In this document: positions 47,442 through 57,692 of the stretch, in pieces
How the letters are laid out: every line of letters begins with the position of its first letter
Position numbering within the stretch: the first letter of the stretch is position 1
Origin: Tricholoma matsutake
Taxonomy: Eukaryota; Basidiomycota; Agaricomycetes; Agaricales; Tricholomataceae
Reading direction: 5' to 3'
Assembly (NCBI GenBank): GCA_026075535.2
Contig: AP026541.1
Span: forward strand, 9,114,001 to 9,178,000
DNA length: 64,000 nt
Notes under the pieces: generated by a model
What the model was told of the DNA's origin: nothing
What the model saw: only the letters and a program-made list of their open reading frames with translations
Database searches by the model: none
Program-made: the position numbers and the translations under genes

Positions 47442-50400
47442 TTGATGCCAGGTACCACTGAACTCTCTGTCTGCTCTGTACTACTAGCCACTTTGAAGAA
47501 TCAATCTATGCGTTTAGATGTCAAAGTGCTAGGAGCAGGCAGAGGGAAAGCCATCAAAACCGAAGCCCTACTCAACTCTGGAGCAGGAGGGATATTCATG
47601 AGTCATGAATTCATGGAGAGCAGCAGATTTGAGCTGCACCCCCTGGAGAAGGTGATCAAGGTCAAGAACGTGGACGGAACCCCAAACAAGAAAGGGGAGA
47701 TTTCCCACTATGCCAGGGAACTCCTGACGATCAACAGAAGAACCTTCCCAACGACCTTCCTCATTGCAGGACTGGGAAAGGAATCAGTCATCTTGGGCTT
47801 GCCGTGGCTCAGAAGAATCAATCCAGTAATCGACTGGAGAATTAGAACCTTCCAATTCAGGACAAATGACAAGACCCATCCTGAATTCTCATATGGAAGA
47901 GGAAGAACCCTTATTGGTAGGGTACAGACCAAGAAAACCGACGATGAACACTTGTCATGGCGCCAGAGGGGAACCGAAAAGAAGAAGGACCCCCTAGACA
48001 TGACGAAAGAAGAGCGACAGGCATGGTGCCAAAAGATCATCGCCAAAGGACAAGAAAGGCTCGCCCTCAAGAAGAAGACTGCCGAGGAAGAACGAACACG
48101 ATGGAAAAAGGTGGCAACCAGAGAACTGGAGAAACTGGCCACCAAGAAAGAAGAAAGATGACTGGCATTGGCCCAAATAGTCGCAAAACAGAGGGAAAAG
48201 ATTACCCTGAAGAAAGAGAAACCGATGAATGAAGAATGGCAAATGGATTGCCGAAGAATTGTCACCAAGGCAAGATTAATGGGGGGAGCCCTCCATGCTG
48301 AACCAAGAAGAAGCAAGATGCCCGTCGAGACAAGAAAGGCGACGATTGAAGAAGTAGACGATGAAGAGATCGCAATCACGACTCTTCAGAATGTGGAACC
48401 CATTGGGCCGCAAGACGAAGAAGACACTGGGAAGGAAAACCCAGCACAGGCAAACCACGAACAGGCAACGGAACAGGCAATGGAACAACCAAAAGAGACA
48501 CCCGAACTAAAGATCGAAGACAACAAGCTACTGGTCGCCTACATCCGGGGAGAACCCGTCATTGGAATATTCAAACCAGCTAGGACACCGCTGACGGAGG
48601 AGTATGACGAGCCAAGATACGGATATTCTCAGATGACGAAGACAATCTCTCGGATCGTAAAGGCAAAAGGATCACCACGATATGCTTATGGACAAAATAT
48701 CTGGATCAGGGCAAAAACATCGGTCTCACAACACCTGACACACAAGAAGGAAGGAGACCCCAAACAAAAGACCCTTGATGAACTACTCCCCGAACAGTAC
48801 AGGGAGTACCGACGGATATTCAAAAAGGAAGCATCGGAGAGATTCCCAGAATCAAGACCCTGGGATCATGCGATCGAACTGAAAACGGACTTTACGGCAA
48901 AGGATTGCAGGGTTTACCCATTGTCACCAGCAGAACAAAAGAAACTCGACGAGTTTCTCGACGAAAGCCTACAGAAGGGATACATTCGACCATCAAAATC
49001 GCCCATGGCATCGCCATTCTTCTTTGTTGTGAAGAAGGACTCGGATGTGCTATGACCCTGCCAAGATTACAGGTACTTGAATAACGGAACGATCAAGAAC
49101 ACCTACCTGCTGCCGCTGGTAGGAGACCTGTTGGACAAACTAAGAGGGGCGAAATGGTTTATGAAATTGGACATCCGATGGGGATATCACAATGTCAGAA
49201 TCAAGGATGGAGATCAATGGAAAGCAGCCTTCAAAACGAACAGGGGGCTGTTTGAGCCAATGGTGATGTTCTTTGGATTATGCAACTCACTGGCGACCTT
49301 CCAGGCAATGATGAACGAGATATTCCGCGACATGATCGGAGAAGGATGGCTCGTGATTTACATGGATGACATCCTGATATTCTCCAAGGATCAGAATGAA
49401 CACCAGGAAAGGACAAAGAGGGTACTGCAAAGACTGGCAGAAAGCGACTTATACCTGAAACCAGATAAATGCAAATTCAATGTCCACAAAGTGGAATTCT
49501 TAGGTCTGATCATCCGACCCAATGAAATTGCCATGGACAACACAAAACTGGCAGGTATACAAGATTGGCCAACCCCGACAAACATAAAAGCAGTTAGATC
49601 TTTCCTAGGATTTGGAAACTTCTACAGGAAATTCATTGGACATTTCGCGGAGACAAGCAGACCGCTTAATGAACTGACAAAGAAGGACAAGATGTTCAAC
49701 TGGACAACGGAATGCGAACAAGCCTTTCAATCGCTGAAAAAGAAATTTGCAGAAGCACTGGTACTGCTGATGCCAGACCTGACAAAGCCATTCACAATCG
49801 AATCAGATGCCTCAAAACATGCGACAGGAGGAGTGCTGAGACAAAGGGACACGAATGGGGACTGGCACCCATGCAGATACATATCGCATGCGCTAACACC
49901 AATGGAATGGAACTACGAGATTTATGACAGGGAGCTACTAGCGATAATACGATCACTAGAAACCTGGAGACACTACCTAATGGGTTCAGAACACCCAGTG
50001 GTAATCCTGTCGGATCACAAGAACTTGACGTACTTCCAAATGGTGCAGAAACTGAACAGACGACAGGCAAGATGGAGCTTATTCCTATCGGAATTCGACT
50101 TGCAAATCATCCATGTGCCTGGATCACAGATGGTACAGAGCGATGCATTATCATGGAGAGCAGATCACGTACTGGAAGAAGACAATGATAATGAAGACAT
50201 CACAATGCTGCCAGAAACAGTATTTGTGAAATTCATTGACACCAAAATGCATGACTTACTTGCAGGGAGCATCATGAAAGACGACCTGGTGAAAAGCGCA
50301 ATCAAGGTGCTCAAGACCAAAGGAATGCCACCGATAAAATTGGCGTTAGAAGACTGGAAGATAGAAGATGGCCTTCTATTCTTCCGAGACAGATGCTACA

Positions 50401-51671
50401 TCTCCGACAATGGAGAACTACAGAAAAAGCTGGTGCAAAAATACCATGAGGGGGTAACCAGCGGACATCCAGGACAGTGGCAGACAACGGAAATGGTTAG
50501 GAGAGACTACTGGTGGCCAGGAATGATGACGTACATCAAAAACTACGTCGCTGGATGTGCAACATGCTAGCAAATGAAGGTCAACACCCACCCAATGACA
50601 CCACCTCTACAACCAATTAAATCCAAAGTGACAAGACCATTCACGATGGTGATGACAGATTTCATAACCGACCTACCAGAGTCCAATGGTTATGATGCAC
50701 TCATGGTCGTGGTAGACCATGGGCTTATGAAGGGGGTAATTTTTATCCCTTGCAGGAAAACTGTGGATGCATTGGGAGCGGCCACCCTCTATCTAGACAA
50801 TGTCTACAAACGATTCGGCCTCCCAGACAAGATCATCTCTGACAGAGATCCCAGATTCACCTCACAGCTGTTCCAAGAGCTAGGAAGGCTGCTCGGAATC
50901 AAGCTGGCAATGAGCACAGCATACCACCCCCAGACCGATGGGGAGACAGAACGGGTGAACCAGGAAGTGGAAGTATACCTACGGATCTTCTGCTCAAACA
51001 ACTAGGAGAATTGGAAGCACCTCCTCCCGACCGCGGAGTTCACACACAACCAGAGGACACACTCCGTACAGAAGAACTCCCCGTTCTACCTCATGATGGG
51101 CTATGAGCCCAAAGCGATCCCACTCCCCTACCTGAAGACAAACATACCAGCCATAGAAAAACAAATAGTTGCACTGCAATGAGCCTGAGACAAAGCAAAG
51201 GCAACTCACGAGTTGGCCAGACAAATGATGGTGGAAAGAACGACAAGGCACTTCACCCCGTTCAAAGAAGGAGACAGAGTGTGGCTAGAAGCGAAGAACC
51301 TCAGAACGACGCACCAAACAAAGAAGCTCGCACCAAAAAGAGAAGGACCGTTCTCTATCGAGAAGGTCCTGAGCCCACTCTCCTATCGACTGAAGTTACC
51401 AGAACAGTGGAAAATACACCCAGTATTCCATGTGGCACTTCTTTCCCAATACAAAGAAACTGAGACACATGGACCGAACTTCCCAGAACCACCACCCAAC
51501 CTGATAGAAGGTGAATCGGAGTATGAAGTGGAAGCGATCATCGGACATAAAAAGAAAGGAAGGACCATGCACTTCCTAGTGAAGTGGGTCGGATACCCAA
51601 CCTCGGAGAACTCATGGGAGCCCAAGGGAAACCTAAAACATGCCGAAAGAATTCTAGGAGCATATAAATGA
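47442..51671 (+). pseudogene. Gypsy-1 pol (protease, RT, RNase H, integrase, chromodomain)
   Basis: Protease: ALLNSGAGGIFMS, with Asn at the catalytic Asp position, and SVILGLPWLRRINPVI. RT: FFFVVKKDSDVL, TGA (about 49053), PCQDYRYLN, LDIRWGYHNVRI, then the intact active site IYMDDILIFSK (about 49360). RNase H: FTIESDASKHATGGVL and YEIYDRELLAII. Integrase: the HHCC finger GHPGQW...CATC; then [23 protein letters not shown] and [17 protein letters not shown] after FCSNN; two TGA near 51180. Chromodomain: EYEVEAIIGHKKKGRTMHFL, VKWVGYPTSENSWEP, ending AYK. Stops are at about 48161, 49055, 50570, 51005, 51182 and 51188. Confidence 0.92.
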
Positions 51672-51696
51672 CAGCGACGGCTGTAGAGGTGGAACC

Positions 51697-51981
51697 ATGC
51701 CCACAGGGATTGAGATCCTCGCCATCGTCGTTGGCACGATCCTGGCTGTGGCCACAGCCCTGACCTTTGTATTCTGCCTCTATGCCATCTTTCGACCAAG
51801 ACCCGAACCCCTGATTACAGACATCAAATTCTCCATTTTACAACGCCCTATGGAGAACACACCTCTCAACGAGATCACCACCCCGCTGACACCACTGCCT
51901 GAGGCAGCACGAACCAGAAGAACCCGATCGTGGTCCAAGTTTGGACACAAGTTATTCCTCCATCGCACCCCTCAACCCTGA
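51697..51981 (+). CDS. Small transmembrane frame downstream of pol in Gypsy-1
   Basis: A 94-codon frame between the chromodomain stop (51671) and the 3' LTR, 25 bp after pol. It begins MPTGIEILAIVVGTILAVAT and continues as one hydrophobic helix of about 25 residues ending LYAIFRPRPEP. A hydrophilic tail follows with TTPLTPLPEAARTRRTRSWS. It has no stop, although gag and pol have many. The position matches that of env-like genes in some Ty3/Gypsy elements, but it has no signal peptide plus ectodomain and no recognisable fusion protein. It could also be an anchor or regulatory peptide, or chance. Confidence 0.5.
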   Translation: MPTGIEILAIVVGTILAVATALTFVFCLYAIFRPRPEPLITDIKFSILQRPMENTPLNEITTPLTPLPEAARTRRTRSWSKFGHKLFLHRTPQP

Positions 51982-52076
51982 CCCATTCATCTATCCGGAC
52001 CACATGCAATCAGACCCCAGAGGAGGAACGAAGATATTATTTGAAGTCAGTGACTTCAAAGATAGAAAGAGGGTGA

Positions 52077-52781
52077 TGTTACAATTTTTGTTATCGTAAC
52101 CCAGGATGACCAGACGTACGCCGGCAAGGCCGGGTACTTTATTTTTCTGATTCAACTCGACTCACCTCCGACGGGAGACGCTTTGACGCATGGTGACTCC
52201 ATGCACCTGAACCCACTCCCACACATGCTGTGGTATGACCACCCCTTGACATGAGGTCCGTGATGTCGGACTCTCACGATCAACATACTGCGCCGCAGCA
52301 TGTCCTTGACATTGGATCCTTGACATTGGATCCATGACATCGGACGCCTCATGCGAGGCATGAGGCCTGTCATTTCTATTGTTCTTTCTATTTTTACTTG
52401 ATAACGATCCTGCATTCCGATTGGACAATAGGTATCTTCGAACTGTATATAAGCTGTAGTAATACTGCCTGTATTCCTCAGCTTGACCTAATTCAATCAA
52501 CGGTCTTAGACTCAACCAGAACACTCGACAGCTTAGGAAGCCCCTAGCTGTGATAACTTGAACTCGACAGTTGGAAAGCCTCCAACTGTGATACACGAAC
52601 CGATGGTCTACTCAGAAAGCCTCTGAGTACAGATAGCTGTAACGACTTGAGGAAGTACCCAAGTGAAGGCCAGAAGCCCGATACACTAGGAAAGCCTCCT
52701 AGTGCAATACCGATATAGTTGGAAAGCCTCCAACTGTGATATACGAAGCCAAGGCTGAGTTAAAGACCTATAGTCTTAACA
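52077..52781 (+). repeat. Gypsy-1 3' LTR
   Basis: 705 bp; 28 bp longer than the 5' copy because of an extra CCTTGACATTGGAT-type duplication at about 52305-52335. All other differences I could read against the 5' LTR are transitions. It is followed by the AATGG duplication. Confidence 0.93.
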
Positions 52782-52786
52782 AATGG

Positions 52787-52971
52787 TGCATGTGATCTAT
52801 AGTGAATGGTGCATGTGATATGTGTGTGCTTGGACAGGTGATCATGTTGGACATGTGATCAGTTACGTGGAATCACTGATGGTTATGTGGAATCACTGAT
52901 AGTTACGTGGAATCACTGATGGTGGTGCCGAATGTATGAAGTTGCATTGTAAGAGATAAGGATCTCTTACA
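52787..52971 (-). repeat. Gypsy-2 left LTR, part 2
   Basis: The continuation after Gypsy-1. It contains three tandem copies of GTTACGTGGAATCACTGATG-type units (52862-52921) and ends GTAAGAGAT...ATCTCTTACA, the terminal hairpin of this LTR family. Confidence 0.75.
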
Positions 52972-53000
52972 CTCTCCCATGTTCTCAAAAAATTGTCCCA

Positions 53001-53600
53001 TCACTGCGTCCTTCCCTCCCAATTCATTAGCGCATCTGTATCCAGCATCTCTGACTGCGGCTGCCACAAATCTGCCTCCGGCCCATATCCCTTCCAATGC
53101 ACAAGGTACTGTTTCCCCCTTCCCCTAGGCCTTTTGTCTAATATTTTCTCCACAAAATATTCTGTTGCGCCTTCCATGGTAATAATAGGTCCTGGTCTTT
53201 CCATCTTCCTCCCAGGGAACTCCTCGTCATCATTCTCCATGTGCACTTTCAAATGGGACATGTGGAAGGTCGTGCAATGTACCCCTGTTTTCGGTATTGC
53301 CAGCTTGTATGTTGACGATTTGGGGAATGTGTCCGTTACTTCGTAGGGTCCGTCCCACCTTGGCATGAATTTTGTGACTCGGCCACTTTTCTTTTGCATG
53401 TAATCTCTCCTCCAATGTGCTGTCTCCAGCATTACTTTGTTGCCCACCTTGAACAAAGGATCCAGGCCATGGTCTTTGTTGGCGTGGTGAGCTTGTGAGA
53501 TTTTTGCTGCCAACAGGCAGTCCTTCGCTCCATCTACCTCATTGTTCAAACTCTCAATTAGCTCCTTCGCTCTTACTGCATCAGGAAAATTGCTTTTGTC
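53001..53600 (-). pseudogene. Gypsy-2 integrase C terminus and chromodomain
   Basis: Minus strand: DKSNFPDAVRAKELIESLNN, then EVDGAKDCLLAAKISQAHHA, the GPY/F-like segment VTKFMPRWDGPYEVTDTFPK, HTTFHMSHLKVH-type residues, and the chromodomain EYFVEKILDKRPRGRGKQYL, VHWKGYGPEADLWQP, ending at 53001. The chromodomain usually targets integration to methylated-histone chromatin. The upstream part of the same protein continues at 57693, so the 4.1-kb block between them is an insertion. Confidence 0.85.
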
Positions 53601-54138
53601 CCCAGGGTGTCCTGGGTTACCCTAGGATGCCTTGGGACATGCCAGGGCATCCAAGGCTATTGTCTACCCTGGGCACTTTGTAGGTAAAGTGCCATTATTT
53701 TCCAGTCTTCAGGGTAGTGAATTTCAGTCCAAAGTGCTCCAGGACACCTCAGGAATGTATGATTCATATGCTTCCTGGATAGCCTCATCAGAAATATCCC
53801 ATGCACAAAGGCCTGCCCTAAAGATGTCACTAACATCATTGCAAATTTCTTTACCAACTTCATTATAATTGTTACAAATATGTTACTAACTTCAATACAA
53901 AATTACTACTTACAAACTTGATGAGTTCTTCATCAGTCACTACAGGACTTGAAAAAATCCATGAGTTTAAGTAGTAATAGCTTGTTAATACACAGACAGA
54001 ATTAGGCTGCAAATATAACATTAATTGAAACTGTAAATGCATTGACTAACAAAGGACTTACAAAGTTAGTGTAGCGCAGTAGCAGCTTGTTGATGCAGCT
54101 ACTAATATTATTATATTGGACTATAAGTATAGCATAAA

Positions 54139-54156
54139 GGGGGGGGGGGGGGGGGG
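54139..54156. repeat. G18 homopolymer
   Basis: Eighteen consecutive G on the + strand. The length may be unreliable in the assembly. Confidence 0.85.
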
Positions 54157-54226
54157 TCCCTGGGTTCATGAGTAATGGTTTGTATTGAACAAGTTTGTGA
54201 TTGAAGTCAGTAATCTGTTAGTAATA

Positions 54227-54370
54227 GTTTGTATTGAAGTTGGTAATTGCTTGTAATAGTTTGTATTGAAGTTGGTAATTGCTTGTAATAGTTTGTATTG
54301 AAGTTGGTAATTGCTTGTAATAGTTTGTATTGAAGTTGGTAATTGCTTGTAATAGTTTGTATTGAAGTCA
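54227..54370. repeat. Minisatellite, 32-bp unit x 4.4
   Basis: Four consecutive copies of a 32-bp unit beginning GTTTGTATTGAAGTTGG and ending GCTTGTAATA, then a partial copy. Degenerate copies extend to about 54460. Confidence 0.9.
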
Positions 54371-54769
54371 GTAACCTGTTTGTAGTTTGTATTGAGGCAG
54401 TTAGTAATTGTTTGTAATAAGTTTGTATTGAGACAGACACGGTTAGTAATTGTTTGTATTGAAGTCAGTAAACAACTTTGTAGTGCAGTATTGGAAGCTT
54501 GTTGATACCGCCAGCCTGTAAATATGACATTTGTTACCCACTGTCAATACATTTACTAACAAAAGACTTACAAAATAACAAGTAGTAAAGAGGAAGTCAT
54601 TACTTCTCTTGTAGAAGGCAAGGGGTTTTGTTTGGTTGTATTATGGCTGGAAACTGCAAGGCGTGAAACTAGGTGTCCACTATATCGCATCAGGCTTTTT
54701 TCATGTGCAAAGTCCCTACAACTACAAAAATTGTTACTGACTCCATTACAAAAGTGTTACTGAATTCAT

Positions 54770-55105
54770 TGCAAATGGTAATTGACCAGTTACTAGCCTC
54801 AATACCAATTGTTTACTTACTTTATTACAAACTTACCTGTTTACAAATTGTTTACTTACTTCATTACAAACTGTAATTGACTTGTTACTAACCTCATTAC
54901 AATTATTTACTTACTTCATTACAAACTGTTATTGACCTGTTACTAACCTCATTACAAATTGTTTACTTACTTCATTACAAACTGTAATTGACTTGTTACT
55001 AACCTCATTACAATTATTTACTTACTTCATTACAAACTGTTATTGACTTGTTACTAACCTCATTACAATTATTTACTTACTTCATTACAATTGTTTATTT
55101 ACTTC
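54770..55105. repeat. AT-rich tandem repeat, about 55-bp unit
   Basis: About five to six copies of a unit built from TTACTAACCTCATTACAA plus TTTACTTACTTCATTACAA plus CTGT(A/T)ATTGAC. Several copies lack one sub-block. Confidence 0.8.
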
Positions 55106-55938
55106 ATTACTATTGTTGGCATACTAGTTTTTTGGGTCTTTACAACTTATCTACTGAGTTTGAGTAATTAGGGTTTATATGTTCTTTCATATGTACAAAA
55201 TAACTACAAAAGAAAAAACTAATATGTACAGAAAGTCCCTGGGGCCTCCTCATCATCCATGTCGTCTCATCCCCATCATCCTGTCATCCCCATTGTCTCA
55301 GTTGTGGGTGTATGATAGTATTGTGTCAGCACATGTCTCTGGCAGTAGTATACTTCCTAAAAATGAACAAAATACATTATTTAGTTGAAAAGAACAAGGA
55401 ACAGAGAAATGAACTTACCTAGGGCCCAAACAATGCAATTGTCATTTGGGCCTGCATTGCACCCAAGAGGGTTCATTGGCAGCCATTGGTGGCTCTTGCT
55501 GGCATGGGAGTCATGGTGGTGGATGTTGATGGAGTGGAAAGGTGGTAATAGTGAGGTGAAAGGGAGGATGGTGGCATCGTTGAAGGTGGTTATTATTCTA
55601 AGTTAATTCACTTAAACATCGTCATTTGGGCCCCTTGTAAGTTTTTATCTTCACTTCTTTAAATTTACAGGTTTTGAGGGCTTCAAAGGCAACTAGTGTG
55701 TGGCAGGGGTATGCCAACCCATGCGGGTATGGACCAAGGGTAGGCACGGGTAGGGGTATGGGTATGCAAGATGCGACCCTCAATGTAAATGGCATGTCAC
55801 ATTGTTTAAGATGTTCTTTGTTGTTTTGTTTAAACTGACTCTTTTTTTCATTTAGGTTCTATCTATGGTACAATGACACCACAACACCAAAACCACGATG
55901 ACGGCTGCCACAGCCACCACACAAGAGACCCAGAACTA

Positions 55939-57311
55939 CCGCCATGAGCAACTTCTCATGGGGTGGGAACAGGAATGGCAATGTGCACCAGATGAAATGG
56001 AATGACAACAAATGGAACAATGGAACGATGAGATGATGGGGAGACAATGGAATGACAACATAATGATGAGATGATGGGAAACGAGGGGGAGGAGGTAAAC
56101 CAAATGAAAAAAAGGTGGAAGAGACGTCATCTTGGGCCACCAGTAAGTTTTTTTTTTCTTTGCTCGTTTCATGTTCTTTTTACTAACAGGTTTTTAGTTA
56201 CAAAGCTTTACTATGGGGAGGAGCAGGGGAAAGAGAAGGGACACAATGACAAGAGGGGAAGACAAGGATGACAACCAATGTCAAAGCACCCCCAACCACA
56301 GCCATGAGCAACTGCTTGCAGGGTAGAAACAGGGAGCAAGGTGATGGGAAACAAGAGACAAGAGACGAGAATGAAGACGGGGGAACAACAACAACAACAA
56401 CCAGACAACAATGACAACGCGGGGATGAGGACGAGGGGAAGGATGAGGGAACAATGAGAGCGAGAACCAGGACCAGATGACACAAACAACAACAGAAGGG
56501 GCACAATGAAGGGAGGGGGAGGGGAAAGGAGAGGGATGATGATGAGACCACAACCCAGCACCCACCCCTGCCACTGCGAGCCACTGCTTGTCGGGGTATT
56601 AATTTTTAACTTTTGGTTGTTATTCAGCTAACTGCACCTTTTTACTCTTCTTTAGGACTTTTTGACAACAAGGGCTGTCCCAGCCCACCCGTGCTCTCCT
56701 CCCCTTGCACATGGGATGTAAGATTGAATAGGAGGTATCAGAGAGCCCAGTTAGTGGGATAACTAACCACAAGGTAGGTACCTCCTGCCATGTTGCAACC
56801 TCTCCAGCTGACAAAACATGAGTGATGAGACAGCAATTTCCTATGCCCACACCACTGTGAGCCTCTGCTTGCAGGGTGGACAACAGGATGAAGAACAGCA
56901 GGATGAGCTGACACCATGACACCATCTCCAATTGCCACTGTGAGCAGCTGCTTGTGGGGTGGAAATGGGGAGCACAACGGGAATGAGGGGGAGAAATAAT
57001 GACCCCACTACCACTTCTCACCTGTTTGTGGGGTGGATCACTGGTGGAAGAACAGGACGACGATGGCCAATCACCGCTGCGAGGAACTCCTTGTGGGGGG
57101 AGGAAACGTGCAAACCAACAATGACACCAACAATGGGGAGGGGGATGACACCAGAATTATGGGCATGACCCAGCAGCCCCAACTCTCCAACAACTATGAC
57201 GATGAGAGGAAGACCAGCATGAGGATGGCCACCATCATCACCACCACCACCTTTACAGCACCCCCAACCACCACCACAAGCAACTGCTTGCGGGGTGCAA
57301 ATGGGGAGCAG
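55939..57311 (+). repeat. Dispersed coding-like repeat, seven copies
   Basis: Copies start near 55939, 56299, 56567, 56850, 56934, 57071 and 57266. The consensus on + is CACTGTGAGCAACTGCTTG followed by YGGGGTGGAAA. Translated, several copies read HEQLLMGWEQE, CEQLLVGWKWGA or CEELLVGGG, so a short peptide motif appears to have been amplified. The sequence between copies is ACA/GAT-rich and frame-poor. A similar word occurs in reverse near 62503-62535. Confidence 0.55.
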
Positions 57312-57409
57312 TAAGGCCAGGGACGACAGAGAGGTAGCGGGCACAATGAGGATGACAGGCATGGGGAAATGGCAACAAGGAGACAACAGTGTTGATGCAT
57401 GATTGGATG

Positions 57410-57441
57410 ATCCTGCCCCACGCTTTGCGTGGGGGCAGGAT
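57410..57441. repeat. Stem-loop followed by T tract
   Basis: ATCCTGCCCCACGC TTT GCGTGGGGGCAGGAT: a 14-15-bp stem with one bulged base and a 3-nt loop, followed by TTTTTTTT. It could be a transcript end or an element terminus; a Helitron-like 3' hairpin was considered, but no CTRR end follows. Confidence 0.6.
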
Positions 57442-57692
57442 TTTTTTTCTTTTCGGTTTACTTGTACTAGTCTGTACCAGGATATTGGGGGTATTAAATT
57501 TAGTGCTTTAGTAACTATACAACACAAATACACTATGTAACAATAGAGAATGTGAAAAGGAAGACAAAAATTGAGTAAAAACCACAGTGAATATACATGG
57601 TGTTGCACCTGTCATATTTCATGAACCCTGACGTGTCGCAGTGCATCACAGGCTATCACAGGGCATCACAGGGTGATTCAGTGTGCCCTGGG

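Larger units (their letters stand above)
45626..52781 (+). mobile_element. Complete Ty3/Gypsy chromovirus, Gypsy-1, 7.16 kb
   Basis: Two LTRs (677 and 705 bp) with TG...CA ends and a perfect 5-bp target duplication AATGG (45621-45625, 52782-52786). Order: LTR, gag, protease-RT-RNase H-integrase-chromodomain, a small transmembrane frame, purine tract AGAAAGAGGGTGA, LTR. It is inserted in the left LTR of Gypsy-2. Several nonsense codons and a frameshift make it non-autonomous. Codon use is A-rich (GAA, AAG, AGA), unlike neighbouring host genes. Confidence 0.93.
53601..57692. mobile_element. 4.1-kb insertion of unknown class inside Gypsy-2 integrase
   Basis: It separates two halves of one integrase frame. 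The ends are weakly inverted: the left reads CCCAGGGTGTCCTGGGTTAC and the right, reverse-complemented, CCCAGGGCACACTGAATCAC, with about 65% similarity for some 40 bp. The exact ends and a target duplication are not certain. Contents: two minisatellites, an 18-G run, intron-like GTAAGTTTTT...AG segments (about 55636-55669 and 56142-56190), seven dispersed copies of a CACTGTGAGCAACTGCTTG-type word, and a strong hairpin at 57410-57441. No transposase is recognised. Confidence 0.6.

Noticed and set aside
53601..57692. Helitron interpretation of the insertion
   Set aside because: No Rep/helicase, no TC start or CTRR end beside the hairpin, and the ends are inverted instead.
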